Of a stretch of 64,000 bases of DNA, positions 27,053 to 35,323 are shown one piece after another. The stretch lies in contig JAPLOU010000025.1 of the NCBI GenBank assembly GCA_026400535.1, forward strand, positions 1 to 64,000, written 5' to 3'. A model generated the notes under the pieces. The model had not been told where the DNA came from, did not search any database, and worked only from the letters and a program-made list of their open reading frames with translations. The position numbers and the translations under genes are program-made. The DNA comes from Hyphomicrobiales bacterium. GTDB lineage: Bacteria > Pseudomonadota > Alphaproteobacteria > Rhizobiales > Beijerinckiaceae. Each line of letters begins with the position of its first letter. Positions within the stretch are counted from its first letter, which is position 1.

Positions 27053-28006
27053 TCAATCCTGCAAGGCCTTCCACATCGCGATGTCGCGCTCATTGGTCCA
27101 GATGCGGGGCCAGTCGATGCCGCGCGCTTCGTCATAAGCGCGGGAAACATTGAAGGGCAGGCAATGCTCATAGATGGCGTAATCGCCGAAGGGCTTGTCC
27201 ATCACCTTGCGCACCGCGGCCGCGGTTTCCTTCAGGGTCAGACCCTTCGCCACAGCACGTTCCGCCGTGCCATACAGCGCGCCCAGGAAGGCGCTGGTGC
27301 CCTCCATAGCGGCCTTGACCGTGGCCGCGCCGACCAGCGCGTCACCACGCCCCGGCACCAGCGCCTCGGGAGCATAGGCCGCCAGCTTCCGGATCGTGCC
27401 AGGCCATTCGCGCAGGAAGGCGTCGCCGCAATAGCAGGCAGACCGGTATTCGACGAGATCGCCGGAGAACATGACGCCGGCATCCGGCACCCAGGCGATC
27501 GTGTCGCCTGCCGTGTGCCCCCGTCCGGGATGCCATATCTCGACGCGGCGCTTGCCAAGCCACAGCGTCAATGCGCCGGCAAAGGTCTGCGTCGGCCAGG
27601 TGAGGCCCGGCACCGTATCGACACCGCGGAAGAGGCGCGGAAAGCGCCCGATCTCGGAGGCCATGTCCTCAGCCCCGCGCTCGACGATCAACTGGCGCGT
27701 CGCCTCATGGGCGATGATCTCCGACGCGCCATAGGCCGATGCACCAAGAACCCTCACAGCATGGTAGTGCGACAGCAGGACATATTTGATCGGCTTGTCG
27801 GTGACCGCGCGCACGCGCCCGATCACGTCGCGGGCCATCAACGGCGTCGCCTGCGCATCGATCACCATGCAGCAGTCGTCGCCGATGATGATGCCGGTGT
27901 TGGGGTCGCCCTGCGCGGTGTAGGCGTAAAGCCCCTCTCCAATCATGGAAAAGGTGATCACCTTGTCTGCCGTGTCAGCGTGGGAGGCAAATGTTTTGCC
28001 GGCCAT
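27053..28006 (-). CDS. MBL-fold protein with altered metal-binding motif, in homogentisate operon
   Basis: 317 aa with metallo-beta-lactamase topology. The usual H-x-H-x-D-H motif reads H80-Y-H82-A-V-R85, so the Asp and last His are replaced. The middle ligands in GRGHTAGDTI and MFSGDLVEY remain. The late His of PGHG is Arg (VPGRGDALVG). A long C-terminal helical part ends in KALQD. The same changes occur, from memory, in relatives next to FAD monooxygenases, so this is a subfamily trait rather than a mutation. It may bind one metal or none. It starts at an ATG 15 bases from the maiA stop and ends 2 bases before the monooxygenase start. Confidence 0.87.
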   Translation of the reverse strand: MAGKTFASHADTADKVITFSMIGEGLYAYTAQGDPNTGIIIGDDCCMVIDAQATPLMARDVIGRVRAVTDKPIKYVLLSHYHAVRVLGASAYGASEIIAHEATRQLIVERGAEDMASEIGRFPRLFRGVDTVPGLTWPTQTFAGALTLWLGKRRVEIWHPGRGHTAGDTIAWVPDAGVMFSGDLVEYRSACYCGDAFLREWPGTIRKLAAYAPEALVPGRGDALVGAATVKAAMEGTSAFLGALYGTAERAVAKGLTLKETAAAVRKVMDKPFGDYAIYEHCLPFNVSRAYDEARGIDWPRIWTNERDIAMWKALQD

Positions 28007-28021
28007 CGGGTGCTCCTTGGT

Positions 28022-28666
28022 TCATTCCGCGTCAGGTTGCCGCGATGGCACCGCCATCCGGAAGGCCTCGATCTGGGCGAGCGCCGCGTCGGTCCGCGCC
28101 ATCAGCGGAAAGCGCGTGAGGTCGAGGCCGAAGCGTCGTGCGTTGAACAGTTGCGGCACGAGGCAGACGTCCGCCAGCGTCGGCGCATCCCCATAGCACA
28201 GGTGACCGGGCGTGCTGGCCAGCCGTTTCTCGATCACCTCGAACCCGCTTTCCATCCAGGTCCGGCACCAGGCGGCGCGGGCCGCCTCGTCCGCATGATA
28301 ATCGTGGGTCAGCTTGTCGAGCACGCGCAGATTGCCCAGCGGATGGATATCCGTGGCGATGGTCAGCGCCATTTCGCGGATCAGCGCGCGGTCGCGCGCC
28401 GATCCGGGCAGCAGCGGTGGATCGGGATGCAACTCGTCGAGATACGCGATGATCGCCAGGGACTGGGACAGACCAAAGCCCTTCTCGCTCCAGAACGGCA
28501 CCAGCCCCGCGGGATTGCGGCGCTTGTAGTCATCCGCGCGCTGTTCGCCCTTGCGCAGGTGGACGAAGCGGTGTTCGACCTCGAGGCCCTTCAGGTTCAG
28601 CGCAATCCGCACGCGATAGGCAGCGGAAGAGCGGAAGTAACCGTAAAGGACCCCCTGATCAGCCAT
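28022..28666 (-). CDS. maiA: Maleylacetoacetate isomerase (zeta-class glutathione transferase)
   Basis: 214 aa from the ATG at 28666 (MADQGVLYGYF). The N-terminal thioredoxin-like domain carries FRSSAAYRVRIALNLKG, the zeta-class active-site region that binds glutathione. QSLAIIAYLDE and the helical C-terminal domain with YGDAPTLADVCLVPQLFNARRF follow. The enzyme isomerises maleylacetoacetate to fumarylacetoacetate in tyrosine/homogentisate breakdown. The start overlaps the end of the fumarylacetoacetase gene by 8 bases, indicating coupling. Family members often show SSCS where this has SSAA; the second Ser position is retained. Confidence 0.94.
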   Translation of the reverse strand: MADQGVLYGYFRSSAAYRVRIALNLKGLEVEHRFVHLRKGEQRADDYKRRNPAGLVPFWSEKGFGLSQSLAIIAYLDELHPDPPLLPGSARDRALIREMALTIATDIHPLGNLRVLDKLTHDYHADEAARAAWCRTWMESGFEVIEKRLASTPGHLCYGDAPTLADVCLVPQLFNARRFGLDLTRFPLMARTDAALAQIEAFRMAVPSRQPDAE

Positions 28667-29669
28667 GGGCAACCACATGCTGCTCAATCGCGCCGAAGAT
28701 CGAGTGGCCTTTTGTGTCCTTCATCTCGATGCGGACCGTGTCGCCTGGTGCGAGGAAGGGCGTTTTCGCCGCGCCGGAGACGATGGTTTCCACGACGCGC
28801 TGCTCGGCGATGCAGGAATAGCCGACACCGCCTTCCGCGATCGTCTTGCCCGGACCGCCATCGGCGCCCTTGTTGGAGACCGTGCCCGAGCCGATGATCG
28901 AGCCAGCCGACAACCGGCGCGTTTTCGCCGCGTGCAGGATCAGTGTTGGAAAATCGAACGTCATGTCCACTCCGGCATTGGCCTTGCCGAAGGGCTTGCC
29001 GTTGATGAAGGTCAGCAGTGGAAGCGTGATCCGGCCACCATCCCAGGCCGCGCCCAACTCGTCCGGCGTGACCGCGACGGGGGAAAAGGCTGAGGACGGC
29101 TTGGACTGGAAGAAGCCGAAACCCTTGGCCAATTCGCCGGGAATGAGGTTGCGCAGCGAGACATCGTTGACCAGCATGACCAGTCGGATTGCGGCGGCGG
29201 CCTCGGCGCGGGTTGCGCCCATCGACACGTCGCCGGTGATGACTGCAATCTCGCCTTCGAGATCGCAGCCATGGTCCTCGCTGGCGAGAGCAATTGTGTC
29301 ACGTGGCCCGAGGAAGGCATCCGACCCGCCCTGATACATCAGGGGATCGGTCCAGAAACTGGCAGGCATCTCGGCACCGCGCGCCTTGCGCACAAGTTCG
29401 ACATGATTGACGTAGGCCGAACCGTCCGCCCACTGAAAGGCGCGCGGCAGGGGCGAAGCGCAATCATGCTCGTGAAAGCGGAAGGACGGGACTGACCCGA
29501 GTTCGAGCTGGGCTGAAAGGTCCGCCAGCTTCGGCGCAACACGCGGCCAGTCATCAAGGGCTGCCTGCAGGCTGGGCGCAAGGAAGAACGCGTCGGTGGC
29601 GCGGGTTAGATCGTTGGTGACAACCACAAGGCGACCGTCACGGCCCTGTTTCAGCGAGGCAAGTTTCAT
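28659..29669 (-). CDS. fahA: Fumarylacetoacetate hydrolase
   Basis: 336 aa from the ATG at 29669 (MKLASLKQGRDGRLVVV). The FAH fold is clear: metal ligands in GCDLEGEIAVITGDV, then LVNDVSLRNLIPGELAKGFGFFQSKP and SIIGSGTVSNKG. The enzyme splits fumarylacetoacetate into fumarate and acetoacetate, the last step of homogentisate breakdown. This is the shorter bacterial FahA type with an N-terminal domain (DDWPRVAPKLADLSAQLELG). It is followed by maiA with an 8-base overlap. A gap of 157 bp separates it from hmgA; that gap shows no gene or clear promoter. Confidence 0.94.
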   Translation of the reverse strand: MKLASLKQGRDGRLVVVTNDLTRATDAFFLAPSLQAALDDWPRVAPKLADLSAQLELGSVPSFRFHEHDCASPLPRAFQWADGSAYVNHVELVRKARGAEMPASFWTDPLMYQGGSDAFLGPRDTIALASEDHGCDLEGEIAVITGDVSMGATRAEAAAAIRLVMLVNDVSLRNLIPGELAKGFGFFQSKPSSAFSPVAVTPDELGAAWDGGRITLPLLTFINGKPFGKANAGVDMTFDFPTLILHAAKTRRLSAGSIIGSGTVSNKGADGGPGKTIAEGGVGYSCIAEQRVVETIVSGAAKTPFLAPGDTVRIEMKDTKGHSIFGAIEQHVVAHG

Positions 29670-29826
29670 GATTGGGCGTTGATCCTTTGGCGTTGTCCGT
29701 CGCGACCGCAACGCGTGTCGGGATTGGTTGCGGTTCGCGGTGTTGCATCCTCATGCGCGAGCCTGAGGGGCGGCGAGTCATCCCGTCTTGAAGGCTACGC
29801 CGCAGCCGGGGCCGCGCCAATCGAAA

Positions 29827-31230
29827 TCACCAAGGCTTCTTCTGTTTCGGGTCGAAACGCCGGCTTAGGCCGGCCCAGCAGTCGATATACCCTTTCTGCA
29901 CGGTCGGCAGGCCCGCCGCATGCGCCGTCAGGCGCTGGGGGAAGCGTGTCTCGAACATAAAGGCCATTGTCCCGGTCAGCCTGACCGGCTTCAGCTCCAC
30001 GGTCGATGCGTGCTCAAACGCGGGCGCATCGGGCCCGTGCGGCAACATCTGGTTGTGGAGCGAGAACCCTCCAGGAACGAACCCTTCCGGCTTTGCGTCA
30101 TAGACGCCATACACCAGCCCCATGAACTCACTCATGATGTTGCGGTGGTACCAGGGCGGACGGAAGGTGTTGTCAGCCACCATCCAGCGTTCGGGGAAGA
30201 TCACGAAGTCGATGTTGGCTGTACCCGGCTCGCCGGACGGCGAGGTCAGGACCGTGAAGATCGACGGGTCGGGGTGATCATAGGAGATCGAGCCGACAGC
30301 GGCGTAGCGGCGCAGATCATACTTGTAGGGGTAATAATTGCCGTGCCAGCCCACGACATCGAGCGGCGACTGGGCAATGTCGGTGACAAACAGGTCTCCG
30401 CCCCATTTGACATAGAGCTTCGAGGGCACCTCGCGGTCCTCGTAGGCGGCGACCGGCGTGAGGAAGTCGCGCGGGTTGGCGAGGCAGTTGGCTCCGATCG
30501 GGCCACGGTCCGGCAAGGTGAAGGCGCCGCCGTAATTCTCGCAGACATAGGCCCGTGCCGGGCCGCCGACGAGTTCGCAGCGGAAGATGACGCCGCGCGG
30601 AATCACGCAGATCTCACCGGGCTCGATCTCGATCACGCCGAATTCGGTGCAGAAGCGCAGCGCATTGTGCTGCGCGACGATCAGATACTCGCCGTCCGCG
30701 TTGAAGATGTACTCGTCCCGCATCGACCGGGTCATCACAAGAATATGGGCTGCCATGCCGGCTTGCGTGTCTGAATCACCCGCCGTCGTGATGGTCTGGA
30801 GGCCCTCGACGAAGGACACCGGGGTCTCGGGAAGCGGCGACGGGTCCCAGCGCAACTGGCCCAGCATCGGCTTGCGCTCCGCGCTGTTGGGGGCTGTCCG
30901 GATCAGACCCAGGCTGATCGGCGCATAGCGCTGCGAATGCTTGACGCTGGGCCGGATGCGATAGAGCCAGGAGCGCTCATTCTTGCCTTGCGGCGCCGTG
31001 AAGGCCGAGCCCGACAACTGCTCGGCAAACAGGCCGTAAGAGCATTTTTGCGGTGAATTGCGGCCAACCGGAAGGGCGTCCGGCAGCGCCTCGGTCTCGA
31101 AGGAGTTGCCGAAGCCGGACATATACCGCAAGGCCGATTCGACCGTGGTGCGGGCGCCGCCGCTCATGCCGTCCGCCTTGTCGCGCGCGATGCCGGGTGA
31201 GCCCAGCCGTGATGAGACTGAATCTGCCAT
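29827..31230 (-). CDS. hmgA: Homogentisate 1,2-dioxygenase
   Basis: 467 aa. Family signatures include [48 protein letters not shown] and, in the Fe(II)-binding C-terminal cupin, [18 protein letters not shown] with [10 protein letters not shown]. The enzyme opens the homogentisate ring to maleylacetoacetate. The start ATG at 31230 has GGAGG five bases upstream, which settles it over the Met at residue 22. It is the first gene of a minus-strand operon that continues through fahA, maiA, the MBL-fold protein, the monooxygenase and DUF2783. Confidence 0.97.
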   Translation of the reverse strand: MADSVSSRLGSPGIARDKADGMSGGARTTVESALRYMSGFGNSFETEALPDALPVGRNSPQKCSYGLFAEQLSGSAFTAPQGKNERSWLYRIRPSVKHSQRYAPISLGLIRTAPNSAERKPMLGQLRWDPSPLPETPVSFVEGLQTITTAGDSDTQAGMAAHILVMTRSMRDEYIFNADGEYLIVAQHNALRFCTEFGVIEIEPGEICVIPRGVIFRCELVGGPARAYVCENYGGAFTLPDRGPIGANCLANPRDFLTPVAAYEDREVPSKLYVKWGGDLFVTDIAQSPLDVVGWHGNYYPYKYDLRRYAAVGSISYDHPDPSIFTVLTSPSGEPGTANIDFVIFPERWMVADNTFRPPWYHRNIMSEFMGLVYGVYDAKPEGFVPGGFSLHNQMLPHGPDAPAFEHASTVELKPVRLTGTMAFMFETRFPQRLTAHAAGLPTVQKGYIDCWAGLSRRFDPKQKKPW

Positions 31231-31250
31231 GCCATCCTCCTGTCCGCTGC

Positions 31251-31290
31251 GTTATGGCGCAGACTGCTGAAAGTTGCAAGATAGTTGCAG
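31251..31290 (-). promoter_or_regulatory. hmgA promoter with TTGCAACT direct repeats over the -35 box
   Basis: On the minus strand, TTGCAA (31274-31279) and CATAAC (31251-31256) are separated by 17 bases and fit a sigma-70-type promoter about 20 bases before the hmgA ribosome site. TGCAACT occurs twice, at 31272-31278 and 31283-31289, 11 bases apart, on one face of the helix and overlapping the -35 box. This looks like a repressor operator. No regulator gene is encoded nearby. Confidence 0.5.
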
Positions 31291-31351
31291 ATGAAACTTG
31301 TTTGACCCCCTGCAGGCAGACCGGAGCTTGGGCATACGCGCCGGTGGGGGC

Positions 31352-32260
31352 TCACATGGCCATTCTCGCCGCCAGCGCCTCGATCTCGGCAGAATGGGGC
31401 AGACTTGGCTGGGCGCCGGCGCGGGTGCAGGCAAGCGATCCAGCCGCGATGCCGCGCTGCAACGCGCCGGAGAAGCCCAGGCCCCGGTGCAGGCTGGCCG
31501 CGAAGGCGCCGACAAAGGCATCGCCCGCTGCAACCGTGTCGACGACGCGGACAACCGGGGCGGGCAGCGAGCGCCGGACGCCGTTGGCCCAGCCGATGCA
31601 GCCTTCGCCGCCGAGCGTCGCGATGCAGGCGATGCCGAGCTCGCGGTCGGCGCGGGCCGCAATCAGGTCCGGATCGCGTTCGTCCCAGTCCAGCGACACG
31701 GACAAAACAACGGCTTCATGTTCGTTGACGATGAGCACGTCCAGAAGGGCGATGAGCTCGGGACTCAAAGGACCTGCTGGCGCGGCGTTCAGGATCACGC
31801 GGGCGCCACCTGCCTTTGCCGCCTTCGCCACCGCAATGCTTTCACGCTCGGGTGTCTCGCATTGCAGAAGGAGCAGATCATCCCTCGTCCAGACATGATG
31901 GCCAAGGCTGGCAGCGCTCGCCTGCAGGTTGGCCCCGGCGGTGACGATGATCTGGTTCTGGCCTTTCGCGTCAACGCCGATGAAGGCTGCGCCAGTGGGC
32001 ATATCCACTTTCCGGACCCCGGACAAATCAACATCGCCCTCGGCCAGAAGCGACAGCGCGGCATCTGCGGCGGTATCGGTGCCGACAGCGCCACCAACCA
32101 GAACGGGTGCGCCGGCGCGCGCTGCCGCAAGGGCTTGATTCGCGCCCTTTCCGCCCGGGAATATCTGGTAGGACGGGCAGATGACGGTTTCTCCCGGTCC
32201 AGGCAGGCGCGGCACGACCGCGACGTGATCAAGGATGATCGAGGCGAAGACGACAATCAT
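31352..32260 (-). CDS. PfkB family carbohydrate kinase, ribokinase-like
   Basis: 302 aa. PfkB motifs are both present: YQIFPGGKGANQALAAARAG near residue 35 and the ATP/catalytic VRVVDTVAAGDAFVGAFAAS near residue 245, with Asp as catalytic base. The overall layout matches ribokinase, which phosphorylates D-ribose at O5. It follows a UxaA-type dehydratase with a 15-base gap, so it may instead phosphorylate a 2-keto-3-deoxy sugar acid or related product. The start is an ATG at 32260. Confidence 0.87.
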   Translation of the reverse strand: MIVVFASIILDHVAVVPRLPGPGETVICPSYQIFPGGKGANQALAAARAGAPVLVGGAVGTDTAADAALSLLAEGDVDLSGVRKVDMPTGAAFIGVDAKGQNQIIVTAGANLQASAASLGHHVWTRDDLLLLQCETPERESIAVAKAAKAGGARVILNAAPAGPLSPELIALLDVLIVNEHEAVVLSVSLDWDERDPDLIAARADRELGIACIATLGGEGCIGWANGVRRSLPAPVVRVVDTVAAGDAFVGAFAASLHRGLGFSGALQRGIAAGSLACTRAGAQPSLPHSAEIEALAARMAM

Positions 32261-32275
32261 GACGCGGGCCTCACC

Positions 32276-33829
32276 TCACATCGTCGCGCCAAGCTGCCAG
32301 GGCACGAACTCGGCATCGCCATAGCCGAGTTCCTCGGACTTCGAACGCTCGCCAGAAGCAACCTTGAGCAGATAGTCAAAGATCTCCTGACCCTTGGCTT
32401 CCAGCGAGGCGCCATCAAGGATGTCGCCACAGTTGATGTCCATGTCGTCGAGCATGCGGCGGTAGATGTCGGAATTTGTGGCCAGCTTGATCGACGGTGT
32501 CGGCTTGCAACCATAGGCCGAGCCGCGACCGGTGGTGAAGGCGAGGATGTTGGCACCGCCCGCCACCTGCCCCGTCGCCGAGACCGGGTCGTAGCCGGGC
32601 GTGTCCATGAAGACGAAGCCCTTGCCGGTGACAGGTTCGGCATAGTTGTAGACGCCGGTCAGCGCCGTCGAGCCGCCCTTCGCGGCAGCGCCGAGCGACT
32701 TCTCCAGAATGGTCGTCAGGCCGCCGGCCTTGTTGCCGGGCGAGGGGTTATTGTCCATCGACTGGTTGTTGCGGGCCGTATACGCCTCCCACCACTTGAT
32801 GATGCTGATGAGCTTTTCGCCGACCTCCCGGCTGATGGCGCGCCGGGTCAACAGATGTTCGGCGCCGTAGATTTCGGGCGTTTCGGACAGGATGGCCGTG
32901 CCACCCTGCGCCACCAGCAGGTCGACGGCATGGCCGAGGGCCGGATTGGCCGTGATGCCGGAATAGCCATCCGAGCCGCCGCACTGCAGCGCCAGCATCA
33001 GTTCGGACGCCGGCGCGGTTTCACGGGTCTTGCGATTGGCGATCGCCAGCATGTCGCGGACGGCTGCGACGCCGGCGGCCACGGTCTTGCGGGTGCCGCC
33101 GACATCCTGGATGGTCATGGTCCGGAAGACATCGCTTTCGGACAGACCGTAGGCCTCCTTCATCTTGGCGATCTGGAAGCCTTCGCAGCCCAGCCCGACG
33201 ACGAGGACGGCGGCCATGTTCGGATTGCAGGCATAGCCCCAGGTGGTGCGCTTCAGCACATCGAAGGCCGGTCCGGAATAGTCGATGCCGCAGCCCGTGC
33301 CATGGGTCAGCGCAATCACGCCGTCGACATTGGGGTAATCCGCCAGAATGCCCAAGCGGCGCACCTCTTCCGCCATGAACTTGGCGACGGAGGCCGAGCA
33401 GTTCACCGAGGTCAGGATGCCGACATAGTTGCGGGTGCCGAACTTGCCGTTGTCGCGCCGGAAGCCCTGGAACGTGGCGCGGTCGGCGTCCGGAACATAG
33501 TTCGTCGCGAGGGCCGCGCTGGCATGCGCGTAGTCGAGCACAACCGAAGCGAACAGGCAGTTGTGCGTGTGGATGTGCGCGCCAGGGGCGACGTCATCAG
33601 CGGCATAGCCGATGATCTGGCCGTACTTGCGGATCGGCTCACCCCTTGCGATGGGCGCGACGGCCAGCTTGTGGCCACGGGGAATGCGCGCCAACGCCGT
33701 CACGCCACCTGCTGAGACACCCGCATCAACCGGATCAACGGCAACCACGACATTGTCGGAGGCGCTCAGTTTCAGCACGCGCGGCGGGCCAGCAGGCGCG
33801 CCGCTCGGCGGCCGTGAAATCAGGTTCAT
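32276..33829 (-). CDS. uxaA: UxaA family hydro-lyase (altronate or galactarate dehydratase)
   Basis: 517 aa. An N-terminal SAF-type domain (about residues 15-95, with HIHTHNCLFAS) precedes the large UxaA domain. The family features are FGTRNYVGILTSVNCSAS, ALTHGTGCGIDY, LQCGGSDGYSGITANPALG and DNPSPGNKAGGLTTILEKS. These enzymes remove water from sugar acids such as D-altronate to give 2-keto-3-deoxy acids, using iron. Altronate and galactarate branches are not separable by eye. It lies between an FAD-linked oxidase and a PfkB kinase on one strand, which suggests a sugar-acid route, without a transporter or regulator in the window. Confidence 0.9.
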   Translation of the reverse strand: MNLISRPPSGAPAGPPRVLKLSASDNVVVAVDPVDAGVSAGGVTALARIPRGHKLAVAPIARGEPIRKYGQIIGYAADDVAPGAHIHTHNCLFASVVLDYAHASAALATNYVPDADRATFQGFRRDNGKFGTRNYVGILTSVNCSASVAKFMAEEVRRLGILADYPNVDGVIALTHGTGCGIDYSGPAFDVLKRTTWGYACNPNMAAVLVVGLGCEGFQIAKMKEAYGLSESDVFRTMTIQDVGGTRKTVAAGVAAVRDMLAIANRKTRETAPASELMLALQCGGSDGYSGITANPALGHAVDLLVAQGGTAILSETPEIYGAEHLLTRRAISREVGEKLISIIKWWEAYTARNNQSMDNNPSPGNKAGGLTTILEKSLGAAAKGGSTALTGVYNYAEPVTGKGFVFMDTPGYDPVSATGQVAGGANILAFTTGRGSAYGCKPTPSIKLATNSDIYRRMLDDMDINCGDILDGASLEAKGQEIFDYLLKVASGERSKSEELGYGDAEFVPWQLGATM

Positions 33830-33907
33830 CGTTGGTCCTCCGGACGTCTTGTCGTTACACCATCAAAGCAAGGCAGCGGGCCGGCGGCAAGCCATGTGGT
33901 CCCGCGA

Positions 33908-35317
33908 TCAAAGAACAGCACCCGGATTGAGAATGCCCGTCGGATCGAGCGTCGCCTTGATCGCTCGCATGAGGGCCAGTTCCACCGGATCCTTGACGCC
34001 GGGCAGCAGATGCCTCTTCAGCCGACCGATGCCATGTTCCGCCGAGATCGAGCCGCCAAACTCACGCACCACGTCGTGCACAGCCTGGTTCACCTCATCC
34101 CAGCGCGTCAGATAGGCCGCCTTGTCGGCGCCGACCGGCTGCGAGATATTGAAATGGATGTTGCCGTCGCCGAGATGGCCGAACGGCAACGGCCTGCAGC
34201 CGGGGATCATCGCTTCGACACGCGCAAGCGCGCGGTCGAGAAAAGCCGGAACCGCGGCAACCGGAACCGACACGTCATGCTTGATCGAGCCGCCCTCGAA
34301 GCGCTGGACATCGCTCATCGCCTCCCGGATGCGCCAGAAGGCGCTGCGCTGTTGCAGGGTTGCAGCAATGGCCCCGTCAGTGATGAAGCCCGCGTCAAAC
34401 GCTGTCTCCAGAAGCGCTTCGGCCTGCGCTTCGAGGCCGCCGGCGGCCGGCGACGATATCTCCATCAGCACGTACCAGGGCGACGGCAACGCCAGCGGAT
34501 CGCGCGTGTCAGCGGCATGGCGCAGCACGACCTCGAGGCCGAACCGGGGCATCAACTCGAACGTGGTCAACGGCCCACCCGCCGCCTTCGCCAGATTGAG
34601 CAGCGCGAGGGCATTCGCTGGGTCGGCAACCGCAAGGAATGCGGTCGCTCGGGCCTGCGGCTTCGGGAACAGCTTGAGCGACGCCGCCGTGATGACGCCG
34701 AGCGTGCCTTCGGCGCCGATGAACAGGTTCTTCAGATCGTAGCCGGTGTTATCCTTGCGCAGGGTCCTGAGGCCATTCCAGATGCGGCCATCGGCCAGCA
34801 CCACCTCAAGCCCGAGACACAGATCGCGGCTGTTGCCATAGGCGATCACGGCCGTGCCGCCAGCATTGGTCGACAGGTTGCCGCCAATCGTGCAACTTCC
34901 TTCCGAGGCCAGCGAGAGCGGAAACAGGCGGTTGGCCGCGTCGGCTGCCGACTGGACAGCCTCAAGCGTCATGCCGGCCTCGACCGTGATCGTGTCGCCT
35001 TCAGGATCGATCGCGCGCAACCTGTCCATCCGCGCCAGCGACAGGATGATTTCGCGGCCGTCGCTCACCGGGATCTGGCCGCCGACCAGGCCCGTATTGC
35101 CGCCCTGCGGCACGATCGCCGTGCCGGTCTCATGGGCGAAGGCAAGCAAGGCCGAAACCTCGGCCGTCGTGGATGGCTTCACGACGGCCCGCGCCTTGCC
35201 GACGAACAGGTCGCGCCACTCCCTTAAGTGGGGGGCCATGTCTGCCGCCTCCGTCAGGACATGCCGCGCTCCGACAATGGCGCCAAGGCTGCCGATCAGG
35301 CCATCCGCGCTGTCCAT
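33908..35317 (-). CDS. FAD-linked oxidase, D-2-hydroxyacid dehydrogenase type (GlcD/D2HGDH-like)
   Basis: 469 aa. The PCMH-type FAD-binding domain is shown by VPQGGNTGLVGGQIPV near residue 75, LSTNAGGTAVIAYGNSRDL and IGAEGTLGVITAASLKLFP. The C-terminal oxidase domain ends with EHGIGRLKRHLLPGVKDP and NPGAVL. The family oxidises D-2-hydroxy acids such as D-lactate, glycolate or D-2-hydroxyglutarate and passes electrons onwards. It stands 78 bp upstream of the UxaA gene, on the same strand, and could serve the same catabolic route. The substrate is not resolved. Confidence 0.9.
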   Translation of the reverse strand: MDSADGLIGSLGAIVGARHVLTEAADMAPHLREWRDLFVGKARAVVKPSTTAEVSALLAFAHETGTAIVPQGGNTGLVGGQIPVSDGREIILSLARMDRLRAIDPEGDTITVEAGMTLEAVQSAADAANRLFPLSLASEGSCTIGGNLSTNAGGTAVIAYGNSRDLCLGLEVVLADGRIWNGLRTLRKDNTGYDLKNLFIGAEGTLGVITAASLKLFPKPQARATAFLAVADPANALALLNLAKAAGGPLTTFELMPRFGLEVVLRHAADTRDPLALPSPWYVLMEISSPAAGGLEAQAEALLETAFDAGFITDGAIAATLQQRSAFWRIREAMSDVQRFEGGSIKHDVSVPVAAVPAFLDRALARVEAMIPGCRPLPFGHLGDGNIHFNISQPVGADKAAYLTRWDEVNQAVHDVVREFGGSISAEHGIGRLKRHLLPGVKDPVELALMRAIKATLDPTGILNPGAVL

Positions 35318-35323
35318 GGCAGG

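Noticed and set aside
27164..28897. 577-codon plus-strand ORF across the MBL and maiA genes
   Set aside because: Antisense shadow of three tightly spaced conserved genes.
31298..33715. 805-codon plus-strand ORF opposite the kinase and dehydratase
   Set aside because: Very long but antisense to two genes with clear motifs; amino-acid composition is that of a GC-rich shadow.
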